Source: a virus
DNA length: 47,947 bases
IMG/VR virus record: IMGVR_UViG_3300049478_000019
Coordinates: 1-47,947 of that record
Reading direction: 5' to 3' (one strand)
Positions 31,665 through 40,228 of this stretch are shown here, one piece after another. The notes under the pieces were generated by a model. The model did not search any database. It saw only the letters and a list, made by a program, of their open reading frames with translations, and was not told where the DNA came from. Each line of letters opens with the position of its first letter. The stretch's first letter is position 1. The position numbers were made by a program, and so were the translations under genes.

Positions 31665-32078
31665 ATGGCGAATGCGCTTTATGATTTAGCGAGACAAAGT
31701 TTTTTAAGCGGAGGGATTAAGTGGGATGCCGATGCCATTTCCGTACTATTGGTATCCGATGGATATGCGGTGAATTTGGCGACGCACCATTATCTCACCT
31801 GCATCACGGCGGGAGCGAGAATCAACAATAGCATCGGTCTAGCTATCACGAGTCCGACGATCCTCAGCGGAGTGGCTGATGGTGCGGATGTGACTTTTAC
31901 GGCGGTAACTGGGAATACAGCCGGTTATATCGTTATCTATCAAAGCACGGGCCTTTCCACCACTTCTCAATTGATCGCTTATATCGATACCGCCACTGGA
32001 CTTCCCGTCCTGCCGAATGGGGGCGATATTACTGTCCAATGGGACAATACCGCAGGGCTGAAAATATTCATGTTATAA
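31665..32078 (+). CDS. Conserved phage structural protein
   Basis: ATG 31665, after TTTTGGAGGATAAA, is preferred over in-frame ATG 31632, giving 137 residues. It has YDLARQSFLSGGIKWDAD, NLATHHYLT, GVADGADVTFTAV and LPVLPNGGDITVQW, a pattern found in many tailed phages as a virion or fibre-associated protein. Its exact place is not known. Confidence 0.65.
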   Translation: MANALYDLARQSFLSGGIKWDADAISVLLVSDGYAVNLATHHYLTCITAGARINNSIGLAITSPTILSGVADGADVTFTAVTGNTAGYIVIYQSTGLSTTSQLIAYIDTATGLPVLPNGGDITVQWDNTAGLKIFML

Positions 32079-32087
32079 GGAGGAAAG

Positions 32088-32333
32088 ATGCCTAAGCCAG
32101 ACTATGAAAGTATGACTTTAGAAGAGTTGGAGATCGTCCGCCAGGATTTACAAAATAAGCGTCTTGAAGTTGCGGCAGAACAGGATGAAGTTGTGGCTAT
32201 CATCCAGAAGAAAGGGGCGGCAATTGGTGCGCAACAAAAGTACGATGCATTGACTGATTCGGAAAAGAAAGCATTGCATCAAATTCTTTCCATTTCAGGG
32301 ATCAAGTCGGAAGAAAAAATGGGGAGACCTTGA
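32088..32333 (+). CDS. Small coiled-coil protein
   Basis: This 81-residue protein is a charged helix (LEELEIVRQDLQNKRLEVAA) with an AAGGAGG ribosome site. It abuts the tail-terminator-like gene. No family is recognised. Confidence 0.55.
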   Translation: MPKPDYESMTLEELEIVRQDLQNKRLEVAAEQDEVVAIIQKKGAAIGAQQKYDALTDSEKKALHQILSISGIKSEEKMGRP

Positions 32334-32753
32334 TTGAATGAACTCAAGGTCCAGATAGCATCGATTTTGAAAGCGGATACTACGCTAAGATCGCTACTTT
32401 CCAAGGTTGCTGATCCTTATGGAGTCTATTTTGTAAAGCCACCGGCAGGGCCGACCTTTCCCCTGGTTACTCATAAAATCTCCGGTGGTTCGGTAGGCGG
32501 CGGAAGCCGAGATGGTCAGATACGATCCCTTGCTTTGAGGATTTCAGCTTATTCCAAGACGAATACTGACCGAATCATGGAGCGAATCAAAAAAATCCTG
32601 GATCAAGCTACCTCCTTTTCCGGACTTACTTCATGCAAGGTATTATTTATCGGCATCGAAAATATCGGAATGGATGATTTTGACCGAGAGTTCCAAACCT
32701 ATGTTCGGACCGATCAATACCGGGTTTATTTGGTGAAGATGCCCAGTAGATAA
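32334..32753 (+). CDS. Tail terminator-like protein (DUF3168/gpU-like)
   Basis: This 139-residue protein has NELKVQIASILKADTTLRSLL, YGVYFVKPPAGPTFPLVTH, IMERIKKILDQA and FDREFQTYVRTDQYRVYL, the pattern of small tail completion/terminator proteins. TTG 32334 directly follows the previous stop. It is a stand-alone paralogue of the last domain of the 29449 fusion. It lies before the first tail-side Maf gene. Confidence 0.65.
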   Translation: MNELKVQIASILKADTTLRSLLSKVADPYGVYFVKPPAGPTFPLVTHKISGGSVGGGSRDGQIRSLALRISAYSKTNTDRIMERIKKILDQATSFSGLTSCKVLFIGIENIGMDDFDREFQTYVRTDQYRVYLVKMPSR

Positions 32754-32758
32754 CAATC

Positions 32759-33631
32759 ATGGAAGATACAACGCTCACAAAGGAACAAAAAGAAGCCGAG
32801 GAGTTGATGTTCTCCTTGGACAAGACGACGATTGAGCATTGGATGACTCCATGGGTAAAAAATGCGCTTGAGAATTATACCATCATCCCAAGGGACAGGC
32901 CGAAGACAATTTCTCATTTGCGGCATATCCATTACGGAGAAGAGGCCATTATCACCGCCTCCGGACCTTCCCTAGATGACTGCCTTCCTTATATGAAGGA
33001 TTTCAAGGGGAGGATTTTCGCCACGAACTCGACGGCGAATCCATTAATAGCAAACGGGATTAATCCTGATTGGACTGTGATTCTTGATGCCGATACCTAT
33101 GTTGCTAACCAATTCAAGGATCTCAATACGAAAAGAATGAAAATGATCCTTGCTACCTATTCGGCGGCGAATGCGATTAAACTTTTCTCAATTCATCTTT
33201 GCTGGTGGTTCAATATCTTCGATGACCGGCATTGGTTCTTGAAAGAAGGATTACATATCGCATTCCCCACAATTGATGGCCTTTTGGCTTCTACTTGCGC
33301 TTCGGGGGCGGCCGCTAGGTTGGCCTGCACAATGGGCATAAGTAAAATGTATCTCGTTGGTTTTGATTTTGGTTTCCCCGGCGGAAGGCATCGATGCACA
33401 AATTATAAGAAGATAGCCTATGCCTGGATACCTGATGGGATAGATCAGTACTGCATAGATAGGAGTGAGGAAAAAGAAATCGAGGGAATTAAAACCACTA
33501 TCAAGTTGCAAGTAGCTCATGCGGCCATTAGCCATATGATCCATTCCTTGGGCGGCATAGAGGTGATTAATTGCTCCAAGGGTCTGTCAATGGGATTTCC
33601 TCGGATGGAATTTAAGGACGCCATAAAGTGA
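32759..33631 (+). CDS. Maf-like glycosyltransferase (DUF115/MptE-like), copy 2
   Basis: This 290-residue protein shows AIITASGPSL, RIFATNSTANPLI, GINPDWTVILDAD and KMYLVGFDFGFPGGRHRC, the Maf/DUF115 core. It is a close paralogue of copy 3 along its whole length and a distant one of copy 1, with no zinc-ribbon insertion. It lies between the tail-terminator gene and the tail tube gene. Its place suggests that a tail protein is an acceptor of a nonulosonic acid. Catalytic activity is inferred. Confidence 0.75.
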   Translation: MEDTTLTKEQKEAEELMFSLDKTTIEHWMTPWVKNALENYTIIPRDRPKTISHLRHIHYGEEAIITASGPSLDDCLPYMKDFKGRIFATNSTANPLIANGINPDWTVILDADTYVANQFKDLNTKRMKMILATYSAANAIKLFSIHLCWWFNIFDDRHWFLKEGLHIAFPTIDGLLASTCASGAAARLACTMGISKMYLVGFDFGFPGGRHRCTNYKKIAYAWIPDGIDQYCIDRSEEKEIEGIKTTIKLQVAHAAISHMIHSLGGIEVINCSKGLSMGFPRMEFKDAIK

Positions 33632-33894
33632 TTCATTTTCTGGACGATATCTGCACTATCATGAAACCAACCTTTGATGATAATGGGAAAATTATCTTTG
33701 AAGATTTCGGAGACTCCTTCTGCAAAGTGAAAAAGGGAAATGAAAGATACATCCCCGGCAAATATACACACAAGGCAATACTTGAGATGAATGGGGCGGA
33801 ACCTGGTTATCTATTGATCACGCCCCAGCATGATTACATAATAACTGCGATAGACAGGAAGAACAACGTAGTGGGCCTGATTGTCAAGAAATAA
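33628..33894 (+). CDS. Small hypothetical protein
   Basis: GTG 33628 overlaps the Maf stop (GTGA), giving 88 residues with mixed strands (KVKKGNERYIPG, DYIITAIDRKNNVVGLI). No family is recognised. It is the last gene before the tail-tube terminator. Confidence 0.5.
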   Translation: MIHFLDDICTIMKPTFDDNGKIIFEDFGDSFCKVKKGNERYIPGKYTHKAILEMNGAEPGYLLITPQHDYIITAIDRKNNVVGLIVKK

Positions 33895-33922
33895 GGCCCC
33901 CTAAATTCAAAGTGCAAATGAA

Positions 33923-33953
33923 AGCCCATTCGGGAAACCGGGTGGGCTTTTTT
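33923..33953 (+). terminator. Terminator abutting tail tube ribosome site
   Basis: AGCCCATTCGG pairs with CCGGGTGGGCT (two G-T wobbles) around a GAAA loop, followed by six T. TTGGAGG of the tail tube gene begins two bases later. Confidence 0.85.
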
Positions 33954-33966
33954 ATTGGAGGATAAA

Positions 33967-34740
33967 ATGAGTCAGACAGTTGCGAGACGGATACCCATCG
34001 GACCCGTCCAAGTTTATCTTAACGACCAAAGGCTGGGAACCAGCAAGTCAAGGGCAATGCTGAACTGGACCTATGCGATGGCTTACGGAAGAACCGGAGA
34101 CAATGTGGGCCAGATTAACGCGCGGAAAATCAACGAGGAGGCTACCATTGAGGTCACGATTGCCGACATGAAGGCATCGCAATTACGCTATGCGATGGCC
34201 CAGGCGAAATCCCTGGAAACGATCTCAAACATTTTGACGACCAACTATTTGGCGTCCGTTACCGGAACCGTGTGGAGATCAATGCAGAAACAATTGAATA
34301 CCGCAAGTGCCATCAGTACTCCCTACACTTTTGAATCTGGGACGGTTCTGGTTTATTCGATGGACTATGAGACCGAGTATGTTCTGGGAACGGATTTCTC
34401 TACCACTGGGGCAAATGGAACCGTCGCCCATATCTCCGGTGGCACAATTACTGCCGGATCCTATGTCAATATTCATTACAAGGGATATCCAGTCGTAGCT
34501 TACATTCGCGGTGGCGGGGCCGATGATGTTCAAGAAGGAAAATTGGTTCTCTCTGGAGTAGACGCGGCCGGGAAATATTTTCAATTCACGGCATGGCGGG
34601 CGAAAAGGGAAGGTGCCTTTCCAATCACAGTCAACGAAAAAGATGAATATCCAGGACAAACGCTGACATTCCGATTAATGGCCGATGTCACGAATTACAG
34701 CAAGGGCAGCCAGCTTTTTGAGATTTCCCTGGAAATCTGA
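33967..34740 (+). CDS. Major tail tube protein
   Basis: ATG 33967 follows TTGGAGGATAAA, giving 257 residues; an in-frame ATG at 33955 lies within the terminator/ribosome-site region. The beta-rich sequence (VARRIPIGPVQVYLN, INEEATIEVTIADM, FRLMADVTNYSKGS at the C-terminus) and position before the tail chaperones identify the tube subunit. The middle (ISTPYTFESGTVLVYSMDYE) may be an added Ig-like or loop insertion. Two Maf-like genes flank it, so it is the best candidate for a glycosylated tail protein. Confidence 0.7.
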   Translation: MSQTVARRIPIGPVQVYLNDQRLGTSKSRAMLNWTYAMAYGRTGDNVGQINARKINEEATIEVTIADMKASQLRYAMAQAKSLETISNILTTNYLASVTGTVWRSMQKQLNTASAISTPYTFESGTVLVYSMDYETEYVLGTDFSTTGANGTVAHISGGTITAGSYVNIHYKGYPVVAYIRGGGADDVQEGKLVLSGVDAAGKYFQFTAWRAKREGAFPITVNEKDEYPGQTLTFRLMADVTNYSKGSQLFEISLEI

Positions 34741-35661
34741 ATGACCGACCTTTCAGTTTTTTCGGAGAATGGCATTGTCTTTCAAAACCTCGCTGAGGAA
34801 TTTGAAAGAATCTGCGACCGGATGGACATATTCACCATTGAGCAATGGATGCCGTTCTGGACTAGAAATGCTGCGGCGAATTACCACACGGTTCCGACCG
34901 ATCCGAAAAAACTGAGGACGCTTTCGCACCTGAAAAATATCCATTGGGGGAAGGAGGCCGCGATTCTGGCCTCCGGCCCCTCCCTGGATGAATCCATTCA
35001 ATATCTAAAGAAATTCAGGGGGCTCATCTTTGCCGGGAATTCAACAATCAATCCATGCATCGGAAATGGGATAATGCCGGATTGGGTTCACATTTTGGAT
35101 GCGGATGAAATGGTGCCCAAGCAATTTATGGGAATTGACTGCTCAAATTTCAAAGCTATCATCCCTACCTACATTCATCCAGATTCGGTTGCCCTTTTCA
35201 ATCCTGATTTGGTTTGGTGGATGAATATCTTTGACCATCGGCATTGGCTGACGAAAAATGGACTGCATGACCTTTTTCCCAATGTTGATGCCCTCCTAGC
35301 CTCCTCCACCTGTCCGACCGCCATGATTCGGTTAGCATATTGGATGGGAATCAGGAAAATGTATGTTCTCGGCGCTGATTTCGGATTCCCCAATGGGCAA
35401 AGGCGGTGCTCAATTTACATGCGAGAAAACGGGAGTTGGTTGAAAGCGGGGCAGGATGAGTGGGCAATGGATAAGGGCGCAATTGAAATTATCAATGGGA
35501 TAGAAACTACAATGAAGTTAAGAGTTTCCCATCGGGCCTTTGCCGAATCATGCAAATTGCTTCCGGGGCTGGAATTGATCGACTGCTCAAAAGGAATAAT
35601 GAACGAGTTTCCCAAAATTGATTTCAAGGAGGTTGTGAATGGCTCTGTTGGAAAGGTTTGA
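34741..35661 (+). CDS. Maf-like glycosyltransferase (DUF115/MptE-like), copy 3
   Basis: This 306-residue protein begins directly after the tail tube stop. It has AAILASGPSL, LIFAGNSTINPCI, GIMPDWVHILDADE and KMYVLGADFGFPNGQRRC and matches copy 2 along the full length. Its 3' end contains the AAGGAGG site of the tail chaperone gene. The pair of adjacent Maf copies around the tail tube suggests two acceptors or two sugar forms. Confidence 0.75.
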   Translation: MTDLSVFSENGIVFQNLAEEFERICDRMDIFTIEQWMPFWTRNAAANYHTVPTDPKKLRTLSHLKNIHWGKEAAILASGPSLDESIQYLKKFRGLIFAGNSTINPCIGNGIMPDWVHILDADEMVPKQFMGIDCSNFKAIIPTYIHPDSVALFNPDLVWWMNIFDHRHWLTKNGLHDLFPNVDALLASSTCPTAMIRLAYWMGIRKMYVLGADFGFPNGQRRCSIYMRENGSWLKAGQDEWAMDKGAIEIINGIETTMKLRVSHRAFAESCKLLPGLELIDCSKGIMNEFPKIDFKEVVNGSVGKV

Positions 35662-36076
35662 TGAAGAATTGACTTACGTTAATATCGGGGACAAAAAATT
35701 CGAACTCCGAGAAATGAAAATAGGCCGGACAAGAAAATTATTCGAATTGATTTTCAACATTCAATCAGATCTTTCCAGATTTTTCAGGGATGCCGAAGGG
35801 AACCCCCTGAAAGAGACCGATCAGCTTGATCCCGGATTCAATGCAGCGGTAGATGAAGGAACAGTCAGGATATTTAATTTCATTTTCAGCCTCTCCGCTG
35901 CGGAAAAACTTGATTCGGATTGGATTATGAATAATCTTTCCATGCGGCAGATAGAGGAAATCGTCAAGACCGCTGCAAACCAGTCTCGGGTGGACTGGCT
36001 AATCCCTTTTTTCGCACCTTTTATCCGGGTTGGAAGTGCATTAAGGATACCAGAAAAGAGTCCAGGGAATCGGTAA
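35639..36076 (+). CDS. Tail assembly chaperone (gpG-like)
   Basis: This 145-residue protein follows the tail tube and precedes the tape measure, the standard place of tail assembly chaperones. It has KKFELREMKIGRTRKLFELIF near the N-terminus. A slippery T-TTT-TTC near its 3' end allows fusion to the next frame, as in lambda G/GT. ATG 35639 has an AAGGAGG site. Confidence 0.75.
   Translation: MALLERFDEELTYVNIGDKKFELREMKIGRTRKLFELIFNIQSDLSRFFRDAEGNPLKETDQLDPGFNAAVDEGTVRIFNFIFSLSAAEKLDSDWIMNNLSMRQIEEIVKTAANQSRVDWLIPFFAPFIRVGSALRIPEKSPGNR
36007..36013 (+). other. -1 ribosomal frameshift site T-TTT-TTC
   Basis: In the chaperone frame the bases read CCT TTT TTC. A -1 slip gives TTT TTT CGC and a frame that stays open to 36336, joining the two chaperone parts. 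This is a classical slippery heptamer in the expected place. Confidence 0.75.
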
Positions 36077-36102
36077 CCAAATGGGAAAGTTATCACCTTA
36101 TC

Positions 36103-36336
36103 ATGCAAGCATATCCTGGATATACGGTGGGAAAAATAGAGGAGGAACTTTCTTACCGCCAATTAGAGGAGTTGAGCAAGCAATGGAACAGGGGAGACAC
36201 CGCATCGATGAATATTAAAGTATTAATGCAGATGGTAGCGGGATTTATGGGTGTTGACTTGAAGAGAGTTTTTAAGCCAACGGAAACAACGATAGATGAC
36301 ACGATTGAAATGTTTAGGTTAGAGGGATTGATTTGA
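36103..36336 (+). CDS. Tail assembly chaperone, frameshifted part (gpT-like)
   Basis: ATG 36103 gives 77 residues, but the frame is open upstream to the slippery site at 36007-36013, so the natural product is probably the fusion with the first chaperone. Upstream codons read protein-like (TFYPGWKCIKDTRKE). The C-terminus ends in TTGA at the tape measure start. Confidence 0.7.
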   Translation: MQAYPGYTVGKIEEELSYRQLEELSKQWNRGDTASMNIKVLMQMVAGFMGVDLKRVFKPTETTIDDTIEMFRLEGLI

Positions 36337-39300
36337 ACATTGGAGAAGTCACAGCAAAATTCAAACTAGACCTCGGGGAATTCACGCCCAAGGTCGGCCA
36401 GGTTGTGAGCGGATTCAACGAGATCAAGAAAGGATGGTCTATCCTCTCGCCTACCGGGGAAGTCATCAAATCCGGCATCATTGAACCGATGAAGACTGCC
36501 GCCGTCGAGATAGAGAAATCAGCAACCGCCCAAAAGTCTATCCTTACTAAATTAAAAGATCACTGGATAGCAATAGCTGGATCGATCATGGGTGCATATA
36601 TGGCTTTCGGCAAAGCCAAGGAATATATGCAACTTGGGGCCGTGGCTCTCCAGGTAGAAGAATCATTCAAAATAGTCAGCGAGGCGGCTGGAGAAAGTAG
36701 TGAAAGAATTATTGATGCGATGAAAAAGGCCGCTGCTGAAACTGTTGATGACTCGGATATTATGCAGAAAGCCGTCAAGGGGATGGTTCAGGGATTAAGC
36801 GGTGATCAGATAATAAAGATAATGGAGACGGCACGAGTCTCCGCAAGAGTCGCCGGAGAAGATGTTAAGACCGCTTATGAAACGATAACTGATGCTATTT
36901 CGACCAACATGCCACGCGCTCTTCGGCGATATGGATTAGTTACCAAAGAGGAAATCGCGCTTGTAAATAAGGCGCTGGCAGCGGGAATTGAGGAAGTGGA
37001 TCTATATGGAATAGCCATGGCGAATGCCGCCATCCAAGCCGCCAAAATGGGACCGCTACACAGCAATGCGGCAGAACAGATGCAAAAAACAAAAGCGCAG
37101 ATGCACGAATTGGCAGAGACCCTTGGCAAGGTCCTTATTGATGCATTACAAAAGAGCTTTGCCGCCTTGCAATGGCTTGCTTCTGGTGCGTTATCGGCAG
37201 CCTTTGGAATTGCCAAACTTCTTCAATTATCTGCGGAATTTGCAGCCTTCGGAGCCGAGAAGTTCGGATTTAAGGAAACTGCCGCTGGAATGCGAAAATG
37301 GGCGGAAGAGGCAAGGAAAACCGCTGAGGATCTTGCTGGGGCCTCGGGAGAATTGGCTAATAAAGCCGCCCAAAATATGGTTGGATTTTCGGGAGCTATT
37401 TCAGAAATAAATAAAAAAGAAATTGAGGCGGCCCAAAAAACCAAAGAAAAATGGACAGAAGAGACAAAGGCGGCTATTGAAGCAATAGAAATAAGGAAAA
37501 AACAAAAAGAATTAGAACAAAAGTTGATTGAAGAGATTGCTAACCTAAGAGAAAATGAAACGGGTAAGGTTCTGGCCGAGTATGATAAGAGATACGAAAT
37601 CGCAAAAGGAAATAAAGAATTAATAAATAAACTCAATGAATGGGCAACCCTTGAAGCCGGAAAAATTCTTGAAAAAGGGACGGAAGAATATCTAAAAAAC
37701 CAGAAGGAAATAATTGATATAAGGGAGGAGTCCTATCTTGCATTAAGTGACATTGAAGAAAATTCCTATGAAGCCACTACTGCAACGGAGAAAAGGAGAT
37801 TGGAATTCTTCACCCGAATTAGTCAGGAGGAAACTACGCAATATGTCTCATCTAATAAGGACAGGATAGATCGATATGAAGCAATGAATAACGCATTAAG
37901 TGATATCGATCAATCTTATGGAGACAAATCAATAGAATTTGATAAGGAAAAAGCGGCTGAAAGATGGAAAATTTACAATCAAATGAAAGGGGATATAGCA
38001 AGATTTAGCAGGGATGAAACCGAATTCAAAAAGGAAATGCTTGAAGAACAAATAAAGATGTATAGATATTTTGGAGTCAATGAGGTTCAACTTGCGAAAT
38101 GGATTGCCATTGAAAAAAAGAAAATTGATGAAGAAGAAAAATTGAGAAAGGGAAGTTTTTGGCAGGGCATGAAAGTCGCCATGGAGCAAAATATAAGGGA
38201 TCAAAAAAGCTGGGGGGAAGCAGGAAAGGCGATTTTTGATGATGTCTTTGGAAAGGGCGGGGCGGTTGCAAATACTTTGCAGGATTTTTATACGAAGTTA
38301 TTCAAGGGCCGACTGGATGACATGAAGGATCTTTGGCAGAACTTCGTTGATGCCCTCCTGGCCGCATTCACAAAAATGCTGGCCGACATGACGACTCAAT
38401 ATCTTGTTGAGTCGGCGAAATGGCTGCTTCTGGGAAAAGAGACTGCTCCGCAAACCGGAGGAACTAGTGGGGGCGGTGAAGGTGGCCTTCTCGGCAAGGG
38501 ATGGAATTGGCTGACGGGTGGGGGTGGTGCTCCGAGCGGCGCAGAGGGTGCGGGTGGTGAATTTGGCGTAGGAGGATCGGGGACTTTCGAGAGTTATTGG
38601 GGTGCTGGAGCCGGAGGAGGGGGATTGGCTGGAGCAGGAGAGGCGGGAAGTACGGCCTTTGCAGCGGAAGGATTGATGGCCGGAGGGGGGGAAGCCGCGG
38701 GTGCCGCTGCGGGCGCGGGCGCCGCCGGTGGTGCTGGTTATGGTGCATTGATGGCGGCTCCGGTAGTCTTATTTGCCATAGCAAAATGGACTAATTGGCT
38801 CGGAAACCAACCAACGGAGCTCAGCATGAGAGATGTTGGTGCTATCAATCCATTTATCGCCAAAGATCCAAATATTGGTAGTGGATTGAACCTTGTAATG
38901 CTAATGCAGGCAATGGAATCTGCTTATGGAAATACATGGATGGCCAATTGGCAAGATCCGCAAATTCAAAATCTCTTTGATTTAATAAAAAGTAATGCTT
39001 GGTTCGATCCTAATAATTTATTGAAATTATTCATTTCCAACTTTGGAAGGCAACCCACTCTTGAGGAAGCAAGGGGAGACGCAAATTTTTGGTTTAGTAA
39101 ACAAGCCGAGTATTCAAGCATGTTAGACCAGGTATTGAATAAGATTAAGGCCGGAAATATTGGTCTTCCGGTCAGCCTAATCGGAGAGCCGGGCGCGTCT
39201 TATGGTGGCCAATTCGGCGGCATTATAAACGAGGAAATCAGGGGAGTTGGAAGAAGTGGGCGGAGGTATGTATTCGGGGAGGCTGGGCCAGAAGAGATCA

Positions 39301-39437
39301 GGCCGTTAGCAAAAGATTCTGACCGACCGATTGAATTGCATGTTTATCTCGACGGGAAACCCATAACCAATTACCTATTGAAGAAAAGCAAAGACGGAAG
39401 AAGAATTATCCATTCGAGGGGACTGACGACAATCTAA
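36333..39437 (+). CDS. Tape measure protein
   Basis: This 1034-residue protein is the longest in the window and starts at TTG 36333 in a TTGA overlap. It has long helical and coiled-coil segments, a Lys/Glu-rich middle, and a Gly/Ala-rich stretch at about 705-805, ending in a C-terminal domain with GRRYVFGEAGPEEIRP, typical of many tape measures. At about 0.15 nm per residue it would give a tail near 155 nm. Ala/Gly-rich segments may span the membrane on DNA entry. Confidence 0.85.
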   Translation: MNIGEVTAKFKLDLGEFTPKVGQVVSGFNEIKKGWSILSPTGEVIKSGIIEPMKTAAVEIEKSATAQKSILTKLKDHWIAIAGSIMGAYMAFGKAKEYMQLGAVALQVEESFKIVSEAAGESSERIIDAMKKAAAETVDDSDIMQKAVKGMVQGLSGDQIIKIMETARVSARVAGEDVKTAYETITDAISTNMPRALRRYGLVTKEEIALVNKALAAGIEEVDLYGIAMANAAIQAAKMGPLHSNAAEQMQKTKAQMHELAETLGKVLIDALQKSFAALQWLASGALSAAFGIAKLLQLSAEFAAFGAEKFGFKETAAGMRKWAEEARKTAEDLAGASGELANKAAQNMVGFSGAISEINKKEIEAAQKTKEKWTEETKAAIEAIEIRKKQKELEQKLIEEIANLRENETGKVLAEYDKRYEIAKGNKELINKLNEWATLEAGKILEKGTEEYLKNQKEIIDIREESYLALSDIEENSYEATTATEKRRLEFFTRISQEETTQYVSSNKDRIDRYEAMNNALSDIDQSYGDKSIEFDKEKAAERWKIYNQMKGDIARFSRDETEFKKEMLEEQIKMYRYFGVNEVQLAKWIAIEKKKIDEEEKLRKGSFWQGMKVAMEQNIRDQKSWGEAGKAIFDDVFGKGGAVANTLQDFYTKLFKGRLDDMKDLWQNFVDALLAAFTKMLADMTTQYLVESAKWLLLGKETAPQTGGTSGGGEGGLLGKGWNWLTGGGGAPSGAEGAGGEFGVGGSGTFESYWGAGAGGGGLAGAGEAGSTAFAAEGLMAGGGEAAGAAAGAGAAGGAGYGALMAAPVVLFAIAKWTNWLGNQPTELSMRDVGAINPFIAKDPNIGSGLNLVMLMQAMESAYGNTWMANWQDPQIQNLFDLIKSNAWFDPNNLLKLFISNFGRQPTLEEARGDANFWFSKQAEYSSMLDQVLNKIKAGNIGLPVSLIGEPGASYGGQFGGIINEEIRGVGRSGRRYVFGEAGPEEIRPLAKDSDRPIELHVYLDGKPITNYLLKKSKDGRRIIHSRGLTTI

Positions 39438-40228
39438 TGGCCACCAAGATACTCTTTTTATATTCTAACCAATTTGATACAGCGACCCTGACAGAGAGTT
39501 CACAAGCTACTGGATTCCCAGCAGAGAATTTGCAGAATCCTTTCCGGACAAAAGTTTGGCGTACCGCTGGAGCCGTGGCAGGGACTGCGGACCTGATTAT
39601 TGACTTGGGTGCTGGAACAAAATCAACTACCTGTGTGGCTCTTATCGGATATACTTGGACATCCGCTCCCGGCACTCTTAACCTGCTTTTCCATGATGAT
39701 GCTGGCTTTGGCGTTGGAACTCATACAGAATCCTTAACATGGCATGCGAATCCGACAGCAAATGGAAATTATGGAACCATCATCAAGACTTTTGCCAGTT
39801 ATGATGAGAGGTTTTTGAAATTGGACGTGGTTTATTCCCCTGGAGCCGTGCCAACCGATTGGGACCTTGGCCGGATATTCATCGGAACTTATTTTGAACC
39901 CGCCTATTCATATGATGCTAATTGGATGGAGAATTTTGTGGATGAATCCATGGCGGCGCGAACCATTGGCGGCCAGGATCATTTTGATACGATAACTAAA
40001 TTTAGGGAATTTATATTTTCGCATACTACTTATACCCAAGCTCAATGGGAATCATTTCAGGCCGTATTCAATGCGGTTGGATTAGCGAAAGATCTTTTCA
40101 TTGCCTTCGATTATGACAATGAGCCGGATGAATTGACCGTATATGGAAAGTTTACCCAACTTCCGGGGGCCTCCTCTTATGCTTTCCAGGGATATAACGC
40201 CAACTTTACATTTAGGGAATCAAGGTAA
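39437..40228 (+). CDS. Distal tail / minor tail protein
   Basis: This 263-residue beta-rich protein follows the tape measure, the usual position for a distal tail protein. It has LLFHDDAGFGVGT, YDERFLKLDVVYS and IGTYFEPAYSY. It overlaps the next gene by one base. The place is firm; the exact role is inferred. Confidence 0.6.
   Translation: MATKILFLYSNQFDTATLTESSQATGFPAENLQNPFRTKVWRTAGAVAGTADLIIDLGAGTKSTTCVALIGYTWTSAPGTLNLLFHDDAGFGVGTHTESLTWHANPTANGNYGTIIKTFASYDERFLKLDVVYSPGAVPTDWDLGRIFIGTYFEPAYSYDANWMENFVDESMAARTIGGQDHFDTITKFREFIFSHTTYTQAQWESFQAVFNAVGLAKDLFIAFDYDNEPDELTVYGKFTQLPGASSYAFQGYNANFTFRESR

Noticed and set aside
38464-38794. His/Pro-rich - strand and Arg/Gly-rich + strand frames
   Set aside because: They are out-of-frame readings of the Gly/Ala-rich part of the tape measure gene.
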